DNA of 64,000 bases, taken from the NCBI GenBank assembly GCA_017644425.1, contig JAEPLN010000001.1, positions 1-64,000 of the forward strand, written 5' to 3'. The notes under the pieces were generated by a model that was given only the letters and a program-made list of their open reading frames with translations, searched no databases and was not told the DNA's origin. Source of the stretch: Prochlorococcus marinus CUG1433 (GTDB lineage Bacteria > Cyanobacteriota > Cyanobacteriia > PCC-6307 > Cyanobiaceae). How positions within the stretch are numbered: position 1 is the first letter of the stretch; each line of letters begins with the position of its first letter. The position numbers were made by a program, and so were the translations under genes. This document shows positions 1 to 8,551 of this stretch, piece by piece.

Positions 1-215
1 AACCAGAAGAAATTGAAGTTAAAGAAGAATCAATAGAGGCAGAAGTAAAAGTATCTGAACCAGAAGAAATTGAAGTTAAAGAAGAATCAATAGAGGCAGA
101 AGTGAAATCAATTAAACCAAAAAAAAGAGCAGCTAAAGATGAAATATTAGACGTAGAAGTGAAATCAATTAAACCAAAAAAAAGAGCAGCTAAAGATGAA
201 ATATTAGACGTAGAA
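1..215 (+). repeat. tandem 57-bp repeats (two unit types)
   Basis: The string beginning aaccagaagaa recurs 57 bases later (1 and 58). The string beginning gaagtgaaatca also recurs 57 bases later (99 and 156). Each pair is almost identical at the DNA level, which points to recent duplication or ongoing homogenisation. More copies may lie upstream of the window. Confidence 0.85.
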
Positions 216-236
216 GTTAATTCTGATAATAAATGA
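1..236 (+). CDS. C-terminal tail of a 19-residue-repeat protein (5' end outside window)
   Basis: The frame is open from base 3 to a TGA at 234-236, so only the last 77 residues are seen. They are built from tandem 57-bp (19-residue) repeats: two acidic copies (pattern PEEIEVKEESIEAEVK) followed by two basic copies (pattern SIKPKKRAAKDEILDVEVK), then a short NSDNK end. The acidic and basic units have the same length and share an EVK end, so they probably diverged from one unit. There is no recognisable fold, and the charged composition suggests a disordered tail. I do not recognise the parent protein. Confidence 0.75.
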   Translation, partial: PEEIEVKEESIEAEVKVSEPEEIEVKEESIEAEVKSIKPKKRAAKDEILDVEVKSIKPKKRAAKDEILDVEVNSDNK

Positions 237-364
237 GATTTAAATTAAAGAATACCAAACGGAGTTGAAATCTAAAAGTTAGTTATTAGGAACAAAATAT
301 CATTACTTTAATTCAATTTAAAACGTCTTTATTTAATAATCTTGTGAAAGTTATAAAAAATATT

Positions 365-844
365 TTATGAATCTAATGCTACTTCAATAGCTGCTATCAA
401 GTTTTCGTCAAATGGTTTAACACCTGGTTTAAATCTTGCAATTACTTTACTATCTTTTCCTATTAGAAATTTCTCAAAATTCCATTCAACGTCTCCTTCA
501 GGTTCAACTTTGTTAAGAGTTGTGTAAGGCTCTGTTGTATTACCTTTAGCGTGAACTTTTTCATAAATTTCAAACTTAACTCCATATTTTGTGGAACAAA
601 ATTCTTTTATTTCTGAAAGAGAGTCTGGTTCTTGTTTTCCAAAATCATTACATGGAAATGCAAGTATTCTTAGGCCTTTTCTTGAATATAAATCATGTAG
701 CTTTTGAAGATCCTCATACTGAGCAGTATTCCCGCAATAACTAGCTACGTTAACCACTAAAATTACTTCCCCTGAGTATTCACCAAGTTTTATAGATGAC
801 CCATCTGCTGAAAGAACGGTAGTATTTTGAACGTCTACTTGCAT
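365..844 (-). CDS. glutathione peroxidase-like thiol peroxidase
   Basis: This 159-residue protein has the full thioredoxin-fold GPx core. The peroxidatic Cys is C37 in SYCGNT (Cys form, not selenocysteine), followed by the second family block LAFPCNDFGKQEP around residue 61 and the WNFEKFLI block at 121-128. GPx enzymes reduce hydroperoxides; bacterial Cys forms usually use thioredoxin or NADPH-linked donors. The catalytic tetrad of the family is Cys-Gln-Trp-Asn. Trp121 and Asn122 are present, but the position normally Gln (FPCNQFG) is Asp67 here. No signal peptide is seen, so it is probably cytosolic. It is a stand-alone gene with an AT-rich leader. Confidence 0.9.
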   Translation of the reverse strand: MQVDVQNTTVLSADGSSIKLGEYSGEVILVVNVASYCGNTAQYEDLQKLHDLYSRKGLRILAFPCNDFGKQEPDSLSEIKEFCSTKYGVKFEIYEKVHAKGNTTEPYTTLNKVEPEGDVEWNFEKFLIGKDSKVIARFKPGVKPFDENLIAAIEVALDS

Positions 845-991
845 GTCTTAAAAAAATCACCCCTTGAAGATAACATTGTATAGCATTTTTTGTGTCTAAA
901 TTATTCAATCGTTTTTAAGCCATTTCTTTTGTAAATTTTAATTTTTCATTTTTTTAACACTTTATAATTAATAATATTAGTTAATTTAAAT

Positions 992-1234
992 TTGGACCCT
1001 TTAGACCCACTCACTGAAATTATTTATTCCGGTCAAGGTTTTTCACCTGCAATTGCTTTAGAAAGAATTGTTTGGGCAATGATTGGAGTCTTTTTTTTAG
1101 GAGCAATTTCAAGATCAATTACTAATAGTATGCGAAGACAAAATTGGATTGGTGAAAAATCTTTATTCAGTTATTCTAAAGATAAGAAAATTAAAGATGA
1201 TTCATCTAAGCAACTTTCTGGTGATGATGACTAA
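992..1234 (+). CDS. small single-helix membrane protein, unknown function
   Basis: This 80-residue frame starts with TTG and ends 11 bases before purT, so the two are probably cotranscribed. One hydrophobic segment (about residues 27-43, IVWAMIGVFFLGAI) is followed by a basic stretch with RxxRRQN and a charged tail ending in acidic residues. The pattern suggests an N-out/C-in membrane protein with a cytosolic tail. No family recognised. Confidence 0.65.
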   Translation: MDPLDPLTEIIYSGQGFSPAIALERIVWAMIGVFFLGAISRSITNSMRRQNWIGEKSLFSYSKDKKIKDDSSKQLSGDDD

Positions 1235-1245
1235 TTTTTAGAATT

Positions 1246-2421
1246 ATGACAGATTCAATATTTTCTAAAAAAAGAATTTTATTACTAGGTAGTGGCGAGC
1301 TTGGAAAAGAATTAGTAATAGAGGCCAAAAGATTAGGATTAGAGGTAATTGCAATTGATAAATATAAGAATGCACCTGCAATGCAAGTCGCAGATTATTC
1401 AAAAGTAATTGATATGAGGGATAAAAGTATCTTAAAAGATGTTATTAAAGAATTTAAGCCTGACTATGTTGTGCCAGAAATAGAGGCACTTTCAATTGAA
1501 GCATTAAAAGAATTAGAAGATGAAGGTTTCAAGATTGTACCAAATGCAAGGACTGTAGAAATAACAATGAATAGAGACAAAATTAGAAACTTAGCTTCTA
1601 AAGACTTAAAAATAAACACTGCAAAGTTTGACTATATTTATGAATTTGATGATCTAGAAAAAAAAGCAGATGAAATTGGTTTTCCACTTTTACTTAAGCC
1701 ATTAATGAGCTCTTCAGGTAAGGGACAAAGTTTGGTTGAATCAAAAAATGATTTATATAATGCGTGGAAACAGGCAAAATCAAATTCTAGAGGAAATGTT
1801 AAAGGTGTAATTATTGAAGAATTTATTAATTTTGATTCAGAGTTTACTCTTCTAAGCGTAAGAAAAAACAGTGGTGAAAATATTTTTTGTTTACCAATTG
1901 GACATATTCAATCTGATGGTGACTATCAATGCAGTTGGCAACCTATAGAGATCAATGAGTCTTTAATGATTGAGGCTAAGAGAATCACAACTAAAATATT
2001 AAATAACCTAAATGGGGCTGGATTGTACGGGGTAGAGTTTTTTATAAGAGGAGATGAGGTTATATTTTCAGAATTATCTCCAAGACCTCATGACACGGGT
2101 ATGGTCACATTAGTTAGTCAGAATATAAACGAATTTGAATTACATTTAAGGGCGTTTTTAAATTTACCAATACCTTATATAGATTTAATAGAACCCTCTG
2201 CAACCAGAGTTATACTTTCTAACCAAGAATATATGAATCCTATTTATGAGGGTATTAATGAAGCATTAGTAGTTGAAAAGACAAAAGTGCTTATATTTGG
2301 CAAGCCAGTCTCCAGAAAAGGTAGAAGAATGGGTGTTGTGCTCTCATCAAATTCTGATATTAATTTGGCTAGAAAAAATGCAGATGAAGCTGCTCGTAAA
2401 ATAAAAGTCAGTACTAAATAA
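1246..2421 (+). CDS. purT: formate-dependent phosphoribosylglycinamide formyltransferase (GAR transformylase 2)
   Basis: PurT makes formyl-GAR from GAR, formate and ATP, the third step of purine synthesis, bypassing 10-formyl-THF. The 391 residues match the family length. The N-terminal Rossmann-like start carries LLLGSGELGKE (about 12-22), then the ATP-grasp domain with LLKPLMSSSGKGQS and an acidic metal-binding strand FSELSPRPHDTGMVT (about 280). The ATG lies 11 bases after a small membrane-protein gene. Nothing is truncated. Formate dependence is inferred from the family. Confidence 0.96.
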   Translation: MTDSIFSKKRILLLGSGELGKELVIEAKRLGLEVIAIDKYKNAPAMQVADYSKVIDMRDKSILKDVIKEFKPDYVVPEIEALSIEALKELEDEGFKIVPNARTVEITMNRDKIRNLASKDLKINTAKFDYIYEFDDLEKKADEIGFPLLLKPLMSSSGKGQSLVESKNDLYNAWKQAKSNSRGNVKGVIIEEFINFDSEFTLLSVRKNSGENIFCLPIGHIQSDGDYQCSWQPIEINESLMIEAKRITTKILNNLNGAGLYGVEFFIRGDEVIFSELSPRPHDTGMVTLVSQNINEFELHLRAFLNLPIPYIDLIEPSATRVILSNQEYMNPIYEGINEALVVEKTKVLIFGKPVSRKGRRMGVVLSSNSDINLARKNADEAARKIKVSTK

Positions 2422-2514
2422 ATATTAAATAAAAATAACGAAAAAAATACTTATTTCCTTTGTTTTTGTTCTCAGTTTCTCTGGGTATTATTTAAATATG
2501 TTCTCTCTTTCTCA

Positions 2515-2715
2515 ATGATAGAAAATTATAAAGGTTGGGATATAGCTTTAAATTGGGATAACAAAGACTATCTCGATAAGAATACTTCTAATGGCAATTT
2601 TTTTAATCAAAAGGAAAAATGGATTGGTGTTCACTTAAATGGTGAAAAAATCTATGGTTCTTCTCTAAAAGAAATTAGGCATATTATTGATTATCCTAGT
2701 TTGCATGCAAAGTAA
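2515..2715 (+). CDS. hypothetical protein, 66 aa
   Basis: A short soluble protein rich in aromatic residues, with repeated W and Y (YKGWDIALNWDN; KWIGVHLNGEKIYG). The end reads like a small beta-sheet followed by a helix (SSLKEIRHIID). Starts with ATG about 90 bases after purT. No signal peptide or membrane helix. Family not recognised. Confidence 0.6.
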   Translation: MIENYKGWDIALNWDNKDYLDKNTSNGNFFNQKEKWIGVHLNGEKIYGSSLKEIRHIIDYPSLHAK

Positions 2716-2729
2716 GTTAAAAGATTTTT

Positions 2730-2891
2730 TTAATTATCCTGATTATTTTCATTATCTTCAATTAGTTCATTAGCAAGTTTTCTTAAATCTCCCTTAATTG
2801 AGACCCATGTAAAAGCGATTATAAAAATTGAAGCAGATATTGCAACAGTGATTTTTTCGATAGGGGACATCCCAAGTGCGATAGCAAACAT
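2730..2891 (-). CDS. small membrane protein, 53 aa
   Basis: ATG at 2889-2891 opens a 53-residue frame: an N-terminal MFAIALGMSP, a single hydrophobic helix around residues 12-32 (ITVAISASIFIIAFTWV), then a charged tail with LRKLANELIED and a poly-acidic/Asn end. The codon pattern looks coding and no other gene occupies the stretch. Function unknown. Confidence 0.6.
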   Translation of the reverse strand: MFAIALGMSPIEKITVAISASIFIIAFTWVSIKGDLRKLANELIEDNENNQDN

Positions 2892-3056
2892 TTCAAAGCA
2901 AATTATAATTTTTCATTATATTGAATTTTTTTAAATAGTCTGAATCAAATTTGTTTTTGCAATGCTATTTAATTATTCAAAATATAATATTTTTAATTTA
3001 AATTACTTATTTTATGTTTTGTTACTGATTTCAATTTTATTCAGTAAGATTAGATT

Positions 3057-3277
3057 ATGGAAAAAAAAAATGCCCGCAATGTAAAAATTTAATTTTAAAA
3101 ACTTCTCCAACTTGTCTATATTGTGGAAGACCTAATAAATTTATAACTAAGGAATACGTCAATAAAAAGTGGAATAAAGATTATAATGAAAAGGCATTGG
3201 ATCATATCGTTGTTAACAAATATCTTTTATTAATTTTATTATTAATATTTACAATTGTTATTATTATATTTATTTAA
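3057..3277 (+). CDS. zinc-ribbon membrane protein with a frame break in an A10 tract at its start
   Basis: From 3071 the frame encodes CPQC-x11-CLYCGR, a four-cysteine zinc ribbon, then a charged linker and a C-terminal hydrophobic helix (LLLILLLIFTIVIIIFI) ending at TAA 3275-3277. That frame has no ATG, GTG or TTG upstream before a stop. An ATG at 3057 lies just before ten A residues (3061-3070) but is out of frame: eleven (or eight) A residues would give M-E-K-K-K-C-P-Q-C. So either an A was lost (mutation or sequencing error), or slippage on the A tract restores the frame. The intact downstream frame argues for a functional gene. Confidence 0.55.
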
Positions 3278-3291
3278 ATATCATTAATAAA

Positions 3292-5898
3292 TCAATCTAT
3301 AATTGCATCTAATACTTCTTTTGTATTTGTTGATAGTTTATTTTTTTTAATCTGCTTTATTGTTTCTTTCATATTACTTTTGTAAGGGTCCGAATAATAA
3401 TTGTATCTACTAAATACTTTCACAAAACGGGAAATTACAATTGGATTTAATTTATCAAAGTCAATAATCTTTTTTGCGATATATTTATAACCAGAACCAT
3501 CCATTGCATGAAAAGTACTATTTCTTGTTACGAAAGTATTTAATATAGCTCTTAAAGTGTTAGGTGATTTTGAATCAAAAAGCTTATTTTCAAATAATTT
3601 TTCAATGCTCCCTGTTTTTTCATCAATTTCTATTGATGCATTAAATGAGAACCAACTATCCAATACGACACTATTATTTTTCCATTTATTGAAAAATATA
3701 TTTGAAATAATTTCTCTTTCAGGACAATTAATCCTACTGAAAGAATTCAATGCAGCTTTTGCAAGCGTCATCGAATTACTATCGATATAATTAATTATTT
3801 TGCTTTTAATTTCCTCATCATTACTGTGTAAGAGTAGTTTCCAAATAGTTTCGATTAGTTTTCTTTCATTTTTACCTTCTGGCCAAACTTTATCTAAATT
3901 CTTCTCTATTTCTTGGAGCTTAAAATATAATTCTTTTTTTAATTTGGTACCGAATAAATAATTTAGTTCGTCAATAGTTTTATAAATTTTTAGAGGGTCT
4001 ATATTTTCCATCTCTGATTCAATTTCAGCAAATGTTGGAATACTTAGTAATTCTGATAAAAGAGATAAATTTATATCTTTATTTTTTATAAATGAAATTA
4101 ACGTGCTTATTAATTTATTTTCAATTTCATGATCTGGTTTCTTATCTAATCTGCATAAAATGATTTTTTTATAAAATACTTTTACTGTATTAGATAGTAT
4201 AAAAAAATCTTTTTCATATTTTAAGATTGAAAATTTTTCATCCAAGGAAGTGTCTGATTCCCACTCAACAGGTGCTGAGAATTCGCGAAAATAAGTTACT
4301 AAAGGAATTTTGAGTTGAGATTTTACATTCCTAAAAATAAATTCTTGTTTTTTTGTTTTTAAAACAACTGTTTTTTCTATTTTTTTATTTTCACCGCAAA
4401 ATATAGCTAGATTTATGGGAATTATTAGAGGTAAATCATTATATGGGTTTTTCTTCAATGGATTACTTTGAGAGGCTTGAATTGTAAGTTTTTCGTTTGT
4501 TTGATCCCAGATTCTCTTGAATTTAACTTTTGGTGTGCCATTTTGCTTATACCAGATTTTAAATTCTTTAGGATCGATTTCTTTATTATGTTCTAAAATT
4601 TTATCGACAAATTGGTCAATTGTTGCAGCCTTTCCATCATATGTTGAGATGTAATTACTAAATCCTTTATAGAAATTTTCATCTTTAACAAGCTTGTTAA
4701 GCATTCTAATTATTTCTGATCCTTTTTCGTATATCGTGGTGGTATAGAAATTGTCAATTTCTTTATATTTTTCAGGCATTACAGGATGAGAAGTTGGACC
4801 TGAATCCTCTCTAAATTGATTTCTTCTAAGAAATTTTGCATCCTCAAGTCTCTTGATTTCATGATTATGAAGATCTGCAGTAAATTGTTGATCTCTGAAT
4901 ACTGTTAAACCCTCTTTTAAAGATAATTGAAACCAATCCCTACAAGTCACTCTATTACCCGTCCAATTATGGAAGTATTCATGGGCGATCACACCCTCTA
5001 TTCTTTCTAATTCATCATCAGTGGTTGTTTCAGAATTAGCGAGTATTAGTTTTGAGTTGAAAATATTGAGACTTTTATTTTCCATTGCTCCCATATTAAA
5101 GTGCCTGACTGCAACTATATTGAATAATGACAAATCGTATTCAAGGTTATATTTGTCCTCTTCCCATCTCATGGATTTCTGTAAGGAACTTATCGCATGT
5201 TGAACAAATTTTTCATCGCCATACTCAACATAAATATTTATTTTTACTTTTTTATTCGATTTTGTTATGAAATTGTCTTTAACACAATTAAGTTTCCCCG
5301 CTACCAATGCAAATAGATATGAGGGTTTAGGATATGGGTCTTCCCAAATTATTTCATGTCGATTGTTTGTAAGATTATTCTCTTTTATGACGTTACCATT
5401 TGAAAGTAAAACAGGATAATCATTCTTGTCTGCTTCAATTCTCACGGTGTATTTGCTAAGAATATCAGGCCTATCAGAGTGAAAACTTATTCTTCTAAAT
5501 CCCTCTGCCTCACATTGCGTAGTTATAATTCCATTGCTTTCATACATTCCTAGAAGTGATATATTTTCCTTTGGTTTAATTATTCCTTCTATTTTTAATA
5601 AAAAATAATCTTTATTTATATTTTTTATTTCTAAGTTATTTTCTTTCTGTTCGTAGTATTCCTCTTCTAATAGTGAGTCATCTATAAATATTTTTTTTAA
5701 TAATATGTCCGTACCATCAAGAATCAGTTTTTTGGTATTTTTATTTTTCTTAACCAATTTTAGTTTCGTCGTAACATTAACAGCATTTTTTTTAATTACG
5801 AAGTCCAAAAATGTTTCTGGAATTTCATAATCAAATACTTTGTATTCTTCAAGTTTTACATATCGTGAAATGCTCTTTTGGTTTTTTGGGTTGTTCAT
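3292..5898 (-). CDS. pepN: aminopeptidase N (M1 family zinc metalloprotease)
   Basis: This 868-residue M1 aminopeptidase removes N-terminal amino acids from peptides. Family marks in order: an N-terminal beta domain, the substrate-binding GAMEN motif (270-274), the zinc motif HEYFH (306-310) with third ligand E329 in LKEGL, and an alpha-helical C-terminal domain with short repeats. Length matches E. coli PepN (about 870), and no signal peptide is present, so it is a cytosolic enzyme for peptide turnover. The C-terminal third is rich in Lys/Asn/Ile, as expected from AT pressure. Confidence 0.96.
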   Translation of the reverse strand: MNNPKNQKSISRYVKLEEYKVFDYEIPETFLDFVIKKNAVNVTTKLKLVKKNKNTKKLILDGTDILLKKIFIDDSLLEEEYYEQKENNLEIKNINKDYFLLKIEGIIKPKENISLLGMYESNGIITTQCEAEGFRRISFHSDRPDILSKYTVRIEADKNDYPVLLSNGNVIKENNLTNNRHEIIWEDPYPKPSYLFALVAGKLNCVKDNFITKSNKKVKINIYVEYGDEKFVQHAISSLQKSMRWEEDKYNLEYDLSLFNIVAVRHFNMGAMENKSLNIFNSKLILANSETTTDDELERIEGVIAHEYFHNWTGNRVTCRDWFQLSLKEGLTVFRDQQFTADLHNHEIKRLEDAKFLRRNQFREDSGPTSHPVMPEKYKEIDNFYTTTIYEKGSEIIRMLNKLVKDENFYKGFSNYISTYDGKAATIDQFVDKILEHNKEIDPKEFKIWYKQNGTPKVKFKRIWDQTNEKLTIQASQSNPLKKNPYNDLPLIIPINLAIFCGENKKIEKTVVLKTKKQEFIFRNVKSQLKIPLVTYFREFSAPVEWESDTSLDEKFSILKYEKDFFILSNTVKVFYKKIILCRLDKKPDHEIENKLISTLISFIKNKDINLSLLSELLSIPTFAEIESEMENIDPLKIYKTIDELNYLFGTKLKKELYFKLQEIEKNLDKVWPEGKNERKLIETIWKLLLHSNDEEIKSKIINYIDSNSMTLAKAALNSFSRINCPEREIISNIFFNKWKNNSVVLDSWFSFNASIEIDEKTGSIEKLFENKLFDSKSPNTLRAILNTFVTRNSTFHAMDGSGYKYIAKKIIDFDKLNPIVISRFVKVFSRYNYYSDPYKSNMKETIKQIKKNKLSTNTKEVLDAIID

Positions 5899-5963
5899 CT
5901 TTACAAAGAAGTTCAGAGGTCAAATAATCTAGAATACTTTTTTTAAAATTATAAGTTAGAACT

Positions 5964-6314
5964 TTAATCTTCTGATTGACAAAAATGCGTTTTAACTTCT
6001 CCAGAAGGAAGTAGTTCGTATAATGAAGGATTATTAACATCAAGCGATCCGTCATTATTAAATTGGTACCTCCAGTCCCATTTTTTATCTGTAAAGGAAA
6101 TATAATCTTTCCTTAGAGAGTATGGAAGCATAAGCTTTTTTTTATTCCAATTAATATTTATAAATGCGCCTGGCTTTAACTCAGATATCTTTTCTACTAG
6201 GGAAAAGTCACCATTAATATTATTTCTCATAACAAGATCAAGCTTTGAATTCTCACATATATAGCTACTATTTAAAGCTAATAAAAGTAATGAAGTAATT
6301 AAAAATGAATGAAT
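5964..6314 (-). CDS. exported hypothetical protein with probable ATT start
   Basis: The ATG at 6230 gives an 88-residue protein, but the same frame stays open upstream and encodes HSFLITSLLLLALNSSYICE, a typical signal peptide or lipoprotein-like leader. No ATG/GTG/TTG lies in that extension. However, an ATT at 6312-6314 sits seven bases after AAGGAG, an excellent ribosome binding site. I therefore place the start at ATT (116 aa), with 6230 as the conservative alternative. The mature part is Trp/Tyr-rich (NWNKKKLMLPYS, KKWDWRYQFNNDG) and resembles a small conserved cyanobacterial export of unknown role. Confidence 0.6.
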   Translation of the reverse strand: MHSFLITSLLLLALNSSYICENSKLDLVMRNNINGDFSLVEKISELKPGAFININWNKKKLMLPYSLRKDYISFTDKKWDWRYQFNNDGSLDVNNPSLYELLPSGEVKTHFCQSED

Positions 6315-6384
6315 TTTTTAACTCCTTATTATAAAAAATTTAATTTCAAGCTAAGTGACTTAATTAAGGATCTTTCTAGATCGA

Positions 6385-7101
6385 TTAAATCATAATAGAT
6401 TGCATACTCTTTAGATCTACAAGATTACAATTTAATTCCTCTTCATAATCCTGAACTGAAATAAAATTATTTAATAAACCTGAATATTTTGCATCTCCCC
6501 CTATGGTACTTGAAAGTATATATTTTGGATTGAATTTTTTAATCAATTTTGGGATTACATCAGCACCTTTTACAAAAGGACCTACTAGGGGTAATTCTAA
6601 ATTTTTTGTAGGAGTAATGACTGCATCAAGACTTTGCTTGTTTAAATTTTCATCAAGGTAACCATGGGGTTCTATATAAAAACCATTATCTTGATCATCT
6701 TTAACAATATATCCGTTTTCTATTTGTGGTACTGGAGCCCCAGCAGTAGCCTCAAAATTTAAATTAAAATAATTTGTCTTTTCAGTTGGCTTAAGCACTT
6801 TAATTGAACTAAAACCAATTTTTTTTAATGTTTCAACAGCACTTTTAGGGCAAATTATAGGAATATCCTTGCTGAACATTTCTAATGTTGGAACATGACA
6901 ATGGTCAGGTAATCCTTGGGTTAACAAAATAATATCTATTTTTTTATCTATTGAAATTTCTTCTTCTAGTGATCCTTTAAAAAACCACTCACCTGGAGGA
7001 AATATTAAATCTCCTTTGAGCCAAGGATCTATTATTAAATTCGTTTTTTTAAATTTTATTAGCCAACCATTTGAACCAAGGTAGGTCGCTTCAAAAGTCA
7101 T
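6385..7101 (-). CDS. metallo-beta-lactamase-fold protein with altered metal motif
   Basis: The 238-residue protein has the UlaG-like MBL layout: N-terminal TYLGSNGWLIKF and IDPWL strands, then a middle strand before the metal loop. The classic HxHxDH motif reads Q-G-L-P-D-H-C-H (about 62-69), so the first two His are missing while Asp and a following His remain. Further His and Gly near the end (PHGYLDE; STIGGDAKYSG) could still bind one metal. The family occurs in cyanobacteria and plastid-bearing plants, as far as I recall. Activity is unknown. Confidence 0.7.
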   Translation of the reverse strand: MTFEATYLGSNGWLIKFKKTNLIIDPWLKGDLIFPPGEWFFKGSLEEEISIDKKIDIILLTQGLPDHCHVPTLEMFSKDIPIICPKSAVETLKKIGFSSIKVLKPTEKTNYFNLNFEATAGAPVPQIENGYIVKDDQDNGFYIEPHGYLDENLNKQSLDAVITPTKNLELPLVGPFVKGADVIPKLIKKFNPKYILSSTIGGDAKYSGLLNNFISVQDYEEELNCNLVDLKSMQSIMI

Positions 7102-7166
7102 TATTAATTTATTATTTATTCGACTATAGGGTAATTTTGGCTTTATCGAGAAATTACAAATTTAGA

Positions 7167-7469
7167 TTAGTTTGCTTCATTTAAGATTTGAAATGACTTT
7201 CTTTTTAGATTAAATATTAAAACTTGATTATCTTTATAACTAATCTCAAAGTTTTCTTTTTCTAGCATTCGTATTGGTATTAGAGCTAGTCCTCCTGTTC
7301 CTGAAAATATGATTGGCATGGTGCTATTTTTAGTCCCATTCATTTTTTGTAAGTCTATAGCTTGAGAAACTATTTTTCTTGCTTTATCAAATCCGTAATC
7401 TTCTATTAATTCAGGCCATAAAAAGTTAACTGATTCATATTTCGAAAACTCAATTTGTACTGTTTTCAT
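7167..7469 (-). CDS. hypothetical protein, 100 aa
   Basis: Soluble protein with no signal peptide or membrane helix. It contains DYGFDKARKIVSQAIDLQKMNGTKNS and a strand-turn GTGGLALIPIRMLE, suggesting a compact alpha/beta fold. It lies between the MBL-fold gene and a 61-aa gene on the same strand, with gaps of 65 and 45 bases. Family not recognised. Confidence 0.6.
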   Translation of the reverse strand: MKTVQIEFSKYESVNFLWPELIEDYGFDKARKIVSQAIDLQKMNGTKNSTMPIIFSGTGGLALIPIRMLEKENFEISYKDNQVLIFNLKRKSFQILNEAN

Positions 7470-7514
7470 TAAAAAATAATAGATATATAGTGATTAATTA
7501 ATTACGATATTTAC

Positions 7515-7700
7515 TTAATTACTATTTTTAAACCTATCCATGACTAGTTGCAACATATCAACTACATCACCATCAGTTAAATTTAAATCCTTCTTTAAAT
7601 CATTGCAAGTTAAATTCATTTCAAGTGCCGCTTCAGCCATATGATTAACTTTTTGGTTATCACCGCCCAATGAAATAAAGGGATTGAAGTTTTCTATCAT
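7515..7700 (-). CDS. hypothetical protein, 61 aa
   Basis: Small acidic helical protein: SLGGDNQKVNHMAEAALE, then LKKDLNLTDGDVVDMLQLVMDRF. The second half looks like a helix-turn-helix-shaped segment, but a DNA-binding role is not supported by anything else. Upstream neighbour of the 100-aa gene on the same strand. Confidence 0.6.
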   Translation of the reverse strand: MIENFNPFISLGGDNQKVNHMAEAALEMNLTCNDLKKDLNLTDGDVVDMLQLVMDRFKNSN

Positions 7701-7807
7701 TTAATATTTGTTGTTACCACTTAGTTCTAGCTAAGAAATAATTAATTATCATTTATTGATACAGAAGCTTATAAATATGTTATTTAATATTTAGAAAGTT
7801 TTTATTT

Positions 7808-8188
7808 TTAAACCAGGGATATTGATACACCTTTTGATATCAATGCGAATCTTCTGGCTCTGACTAGTAAAGGAAATATCAAATTTGTTCGTTTATTTGA
7901 TTTAAACACTCTAGTAAGTAACAAAAGTAAACTACTTGAGGGATTATTTATCTGTTTGCAAATAGTATTAATTGCGTCTGCCCCATGAAAGATATTTTCA
8001 TCTTTCAGGAGAATAGCTCCTTTATCTAGGTCATAACCTTTATCTAGGAGGGATTTAATTAGAGTTAAATTTTTACGACCATCAAGAATTTTAATATTAT
8101 TTAACTTGCTTTTAATCTCAAGGAGCTCAGCAAAATGATTGCAGAACGGGCATTCTCCATCATAAATAAAGGTATAGTTGGAAGTCAT
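7808..8188 (-). CDS. DCC-family thiol-disulfide oxidoreductase (DUF393)
   Basis: The N-terminus YDGECPFCNHFAELLE carries the D-x-x-C-x-x-C signature of the DCC/YuxK family (Cys about 14 and 17). It is followed by ILDGR and a helical C-terminal half with a short hydrophobic stretch (SLLLLLTRVF). 126 residues matches family length. Members are thioredoxin-fold proteins of uncertain substrate. Monocistronic in appearance. Confidence 0.85.
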   Translation of the reverse strand: MTSNYTFIYDGECPFCNHFAELLEIKSKLNNIKILDGRKNLTLIKSLLDKGYDLDKGAILLKDENIFHGADAINTICKQINNPSSSLLLLLTRVFKSNKRTNLIFPLLVRARRFALISKGVSISLV

Positions 8189-8389
8189 TTGAAAAAAACA
8201 GTTTTGATGGTCTTAAAGTGCGTCAACAAAATAGTAACGCATTGATAATAAAACAAATAATAAAAATTTTGTGGATTTTTTATGATGGAATAGTTAAACG
8301 GTTCTAATAATTACGAAGAAATGTCTCAATATAGATATATTTTTCATAAAAATCTGTATGCTAACTCGGAGATATTATGTTTTAAAATC

Positions 8390-8527
8390 ATGAATTTATT
8401 AGCTTCTTTTGCTTTAGGTGGTTTCAATCCATGGGCAGCAGGCTTTGGAATTGGTTCTTTAGTCCTTTTTGGTCTTGTTGGTCTAGTGGCGGGTCCAAAC
8501 CTAAAGAATTTTGACCCTGATGCATAA
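8390..8527 (+). CDS. small membrane protein, 45 aa
   Basis: ATG 8390-8392 opens MNLLASFALGGFNPW, then a Gly-rich hydrophobic helix (AAGFGIGSLVLFGLVGLVAG) and the end PNLKNFDPDA. The longer frame from 8321 adds a low-quality N-terminus containing a second ATG and seems less likely. A strong rho-independent terminator follows 24 bases after the stop, so this is probably a monocistronic mRNA. It looks like a thylakoid micro-protein, but I cannot match it to a known photosystem subunit. Confidence 0.6.
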   Translation: MNLLASFALGGFNPWAAGFGIGSLVLFGLVGLVAGPNLKNFDPDA

Positions 8528-8551
8528 ATCACCATATTTAATATAGATTTT

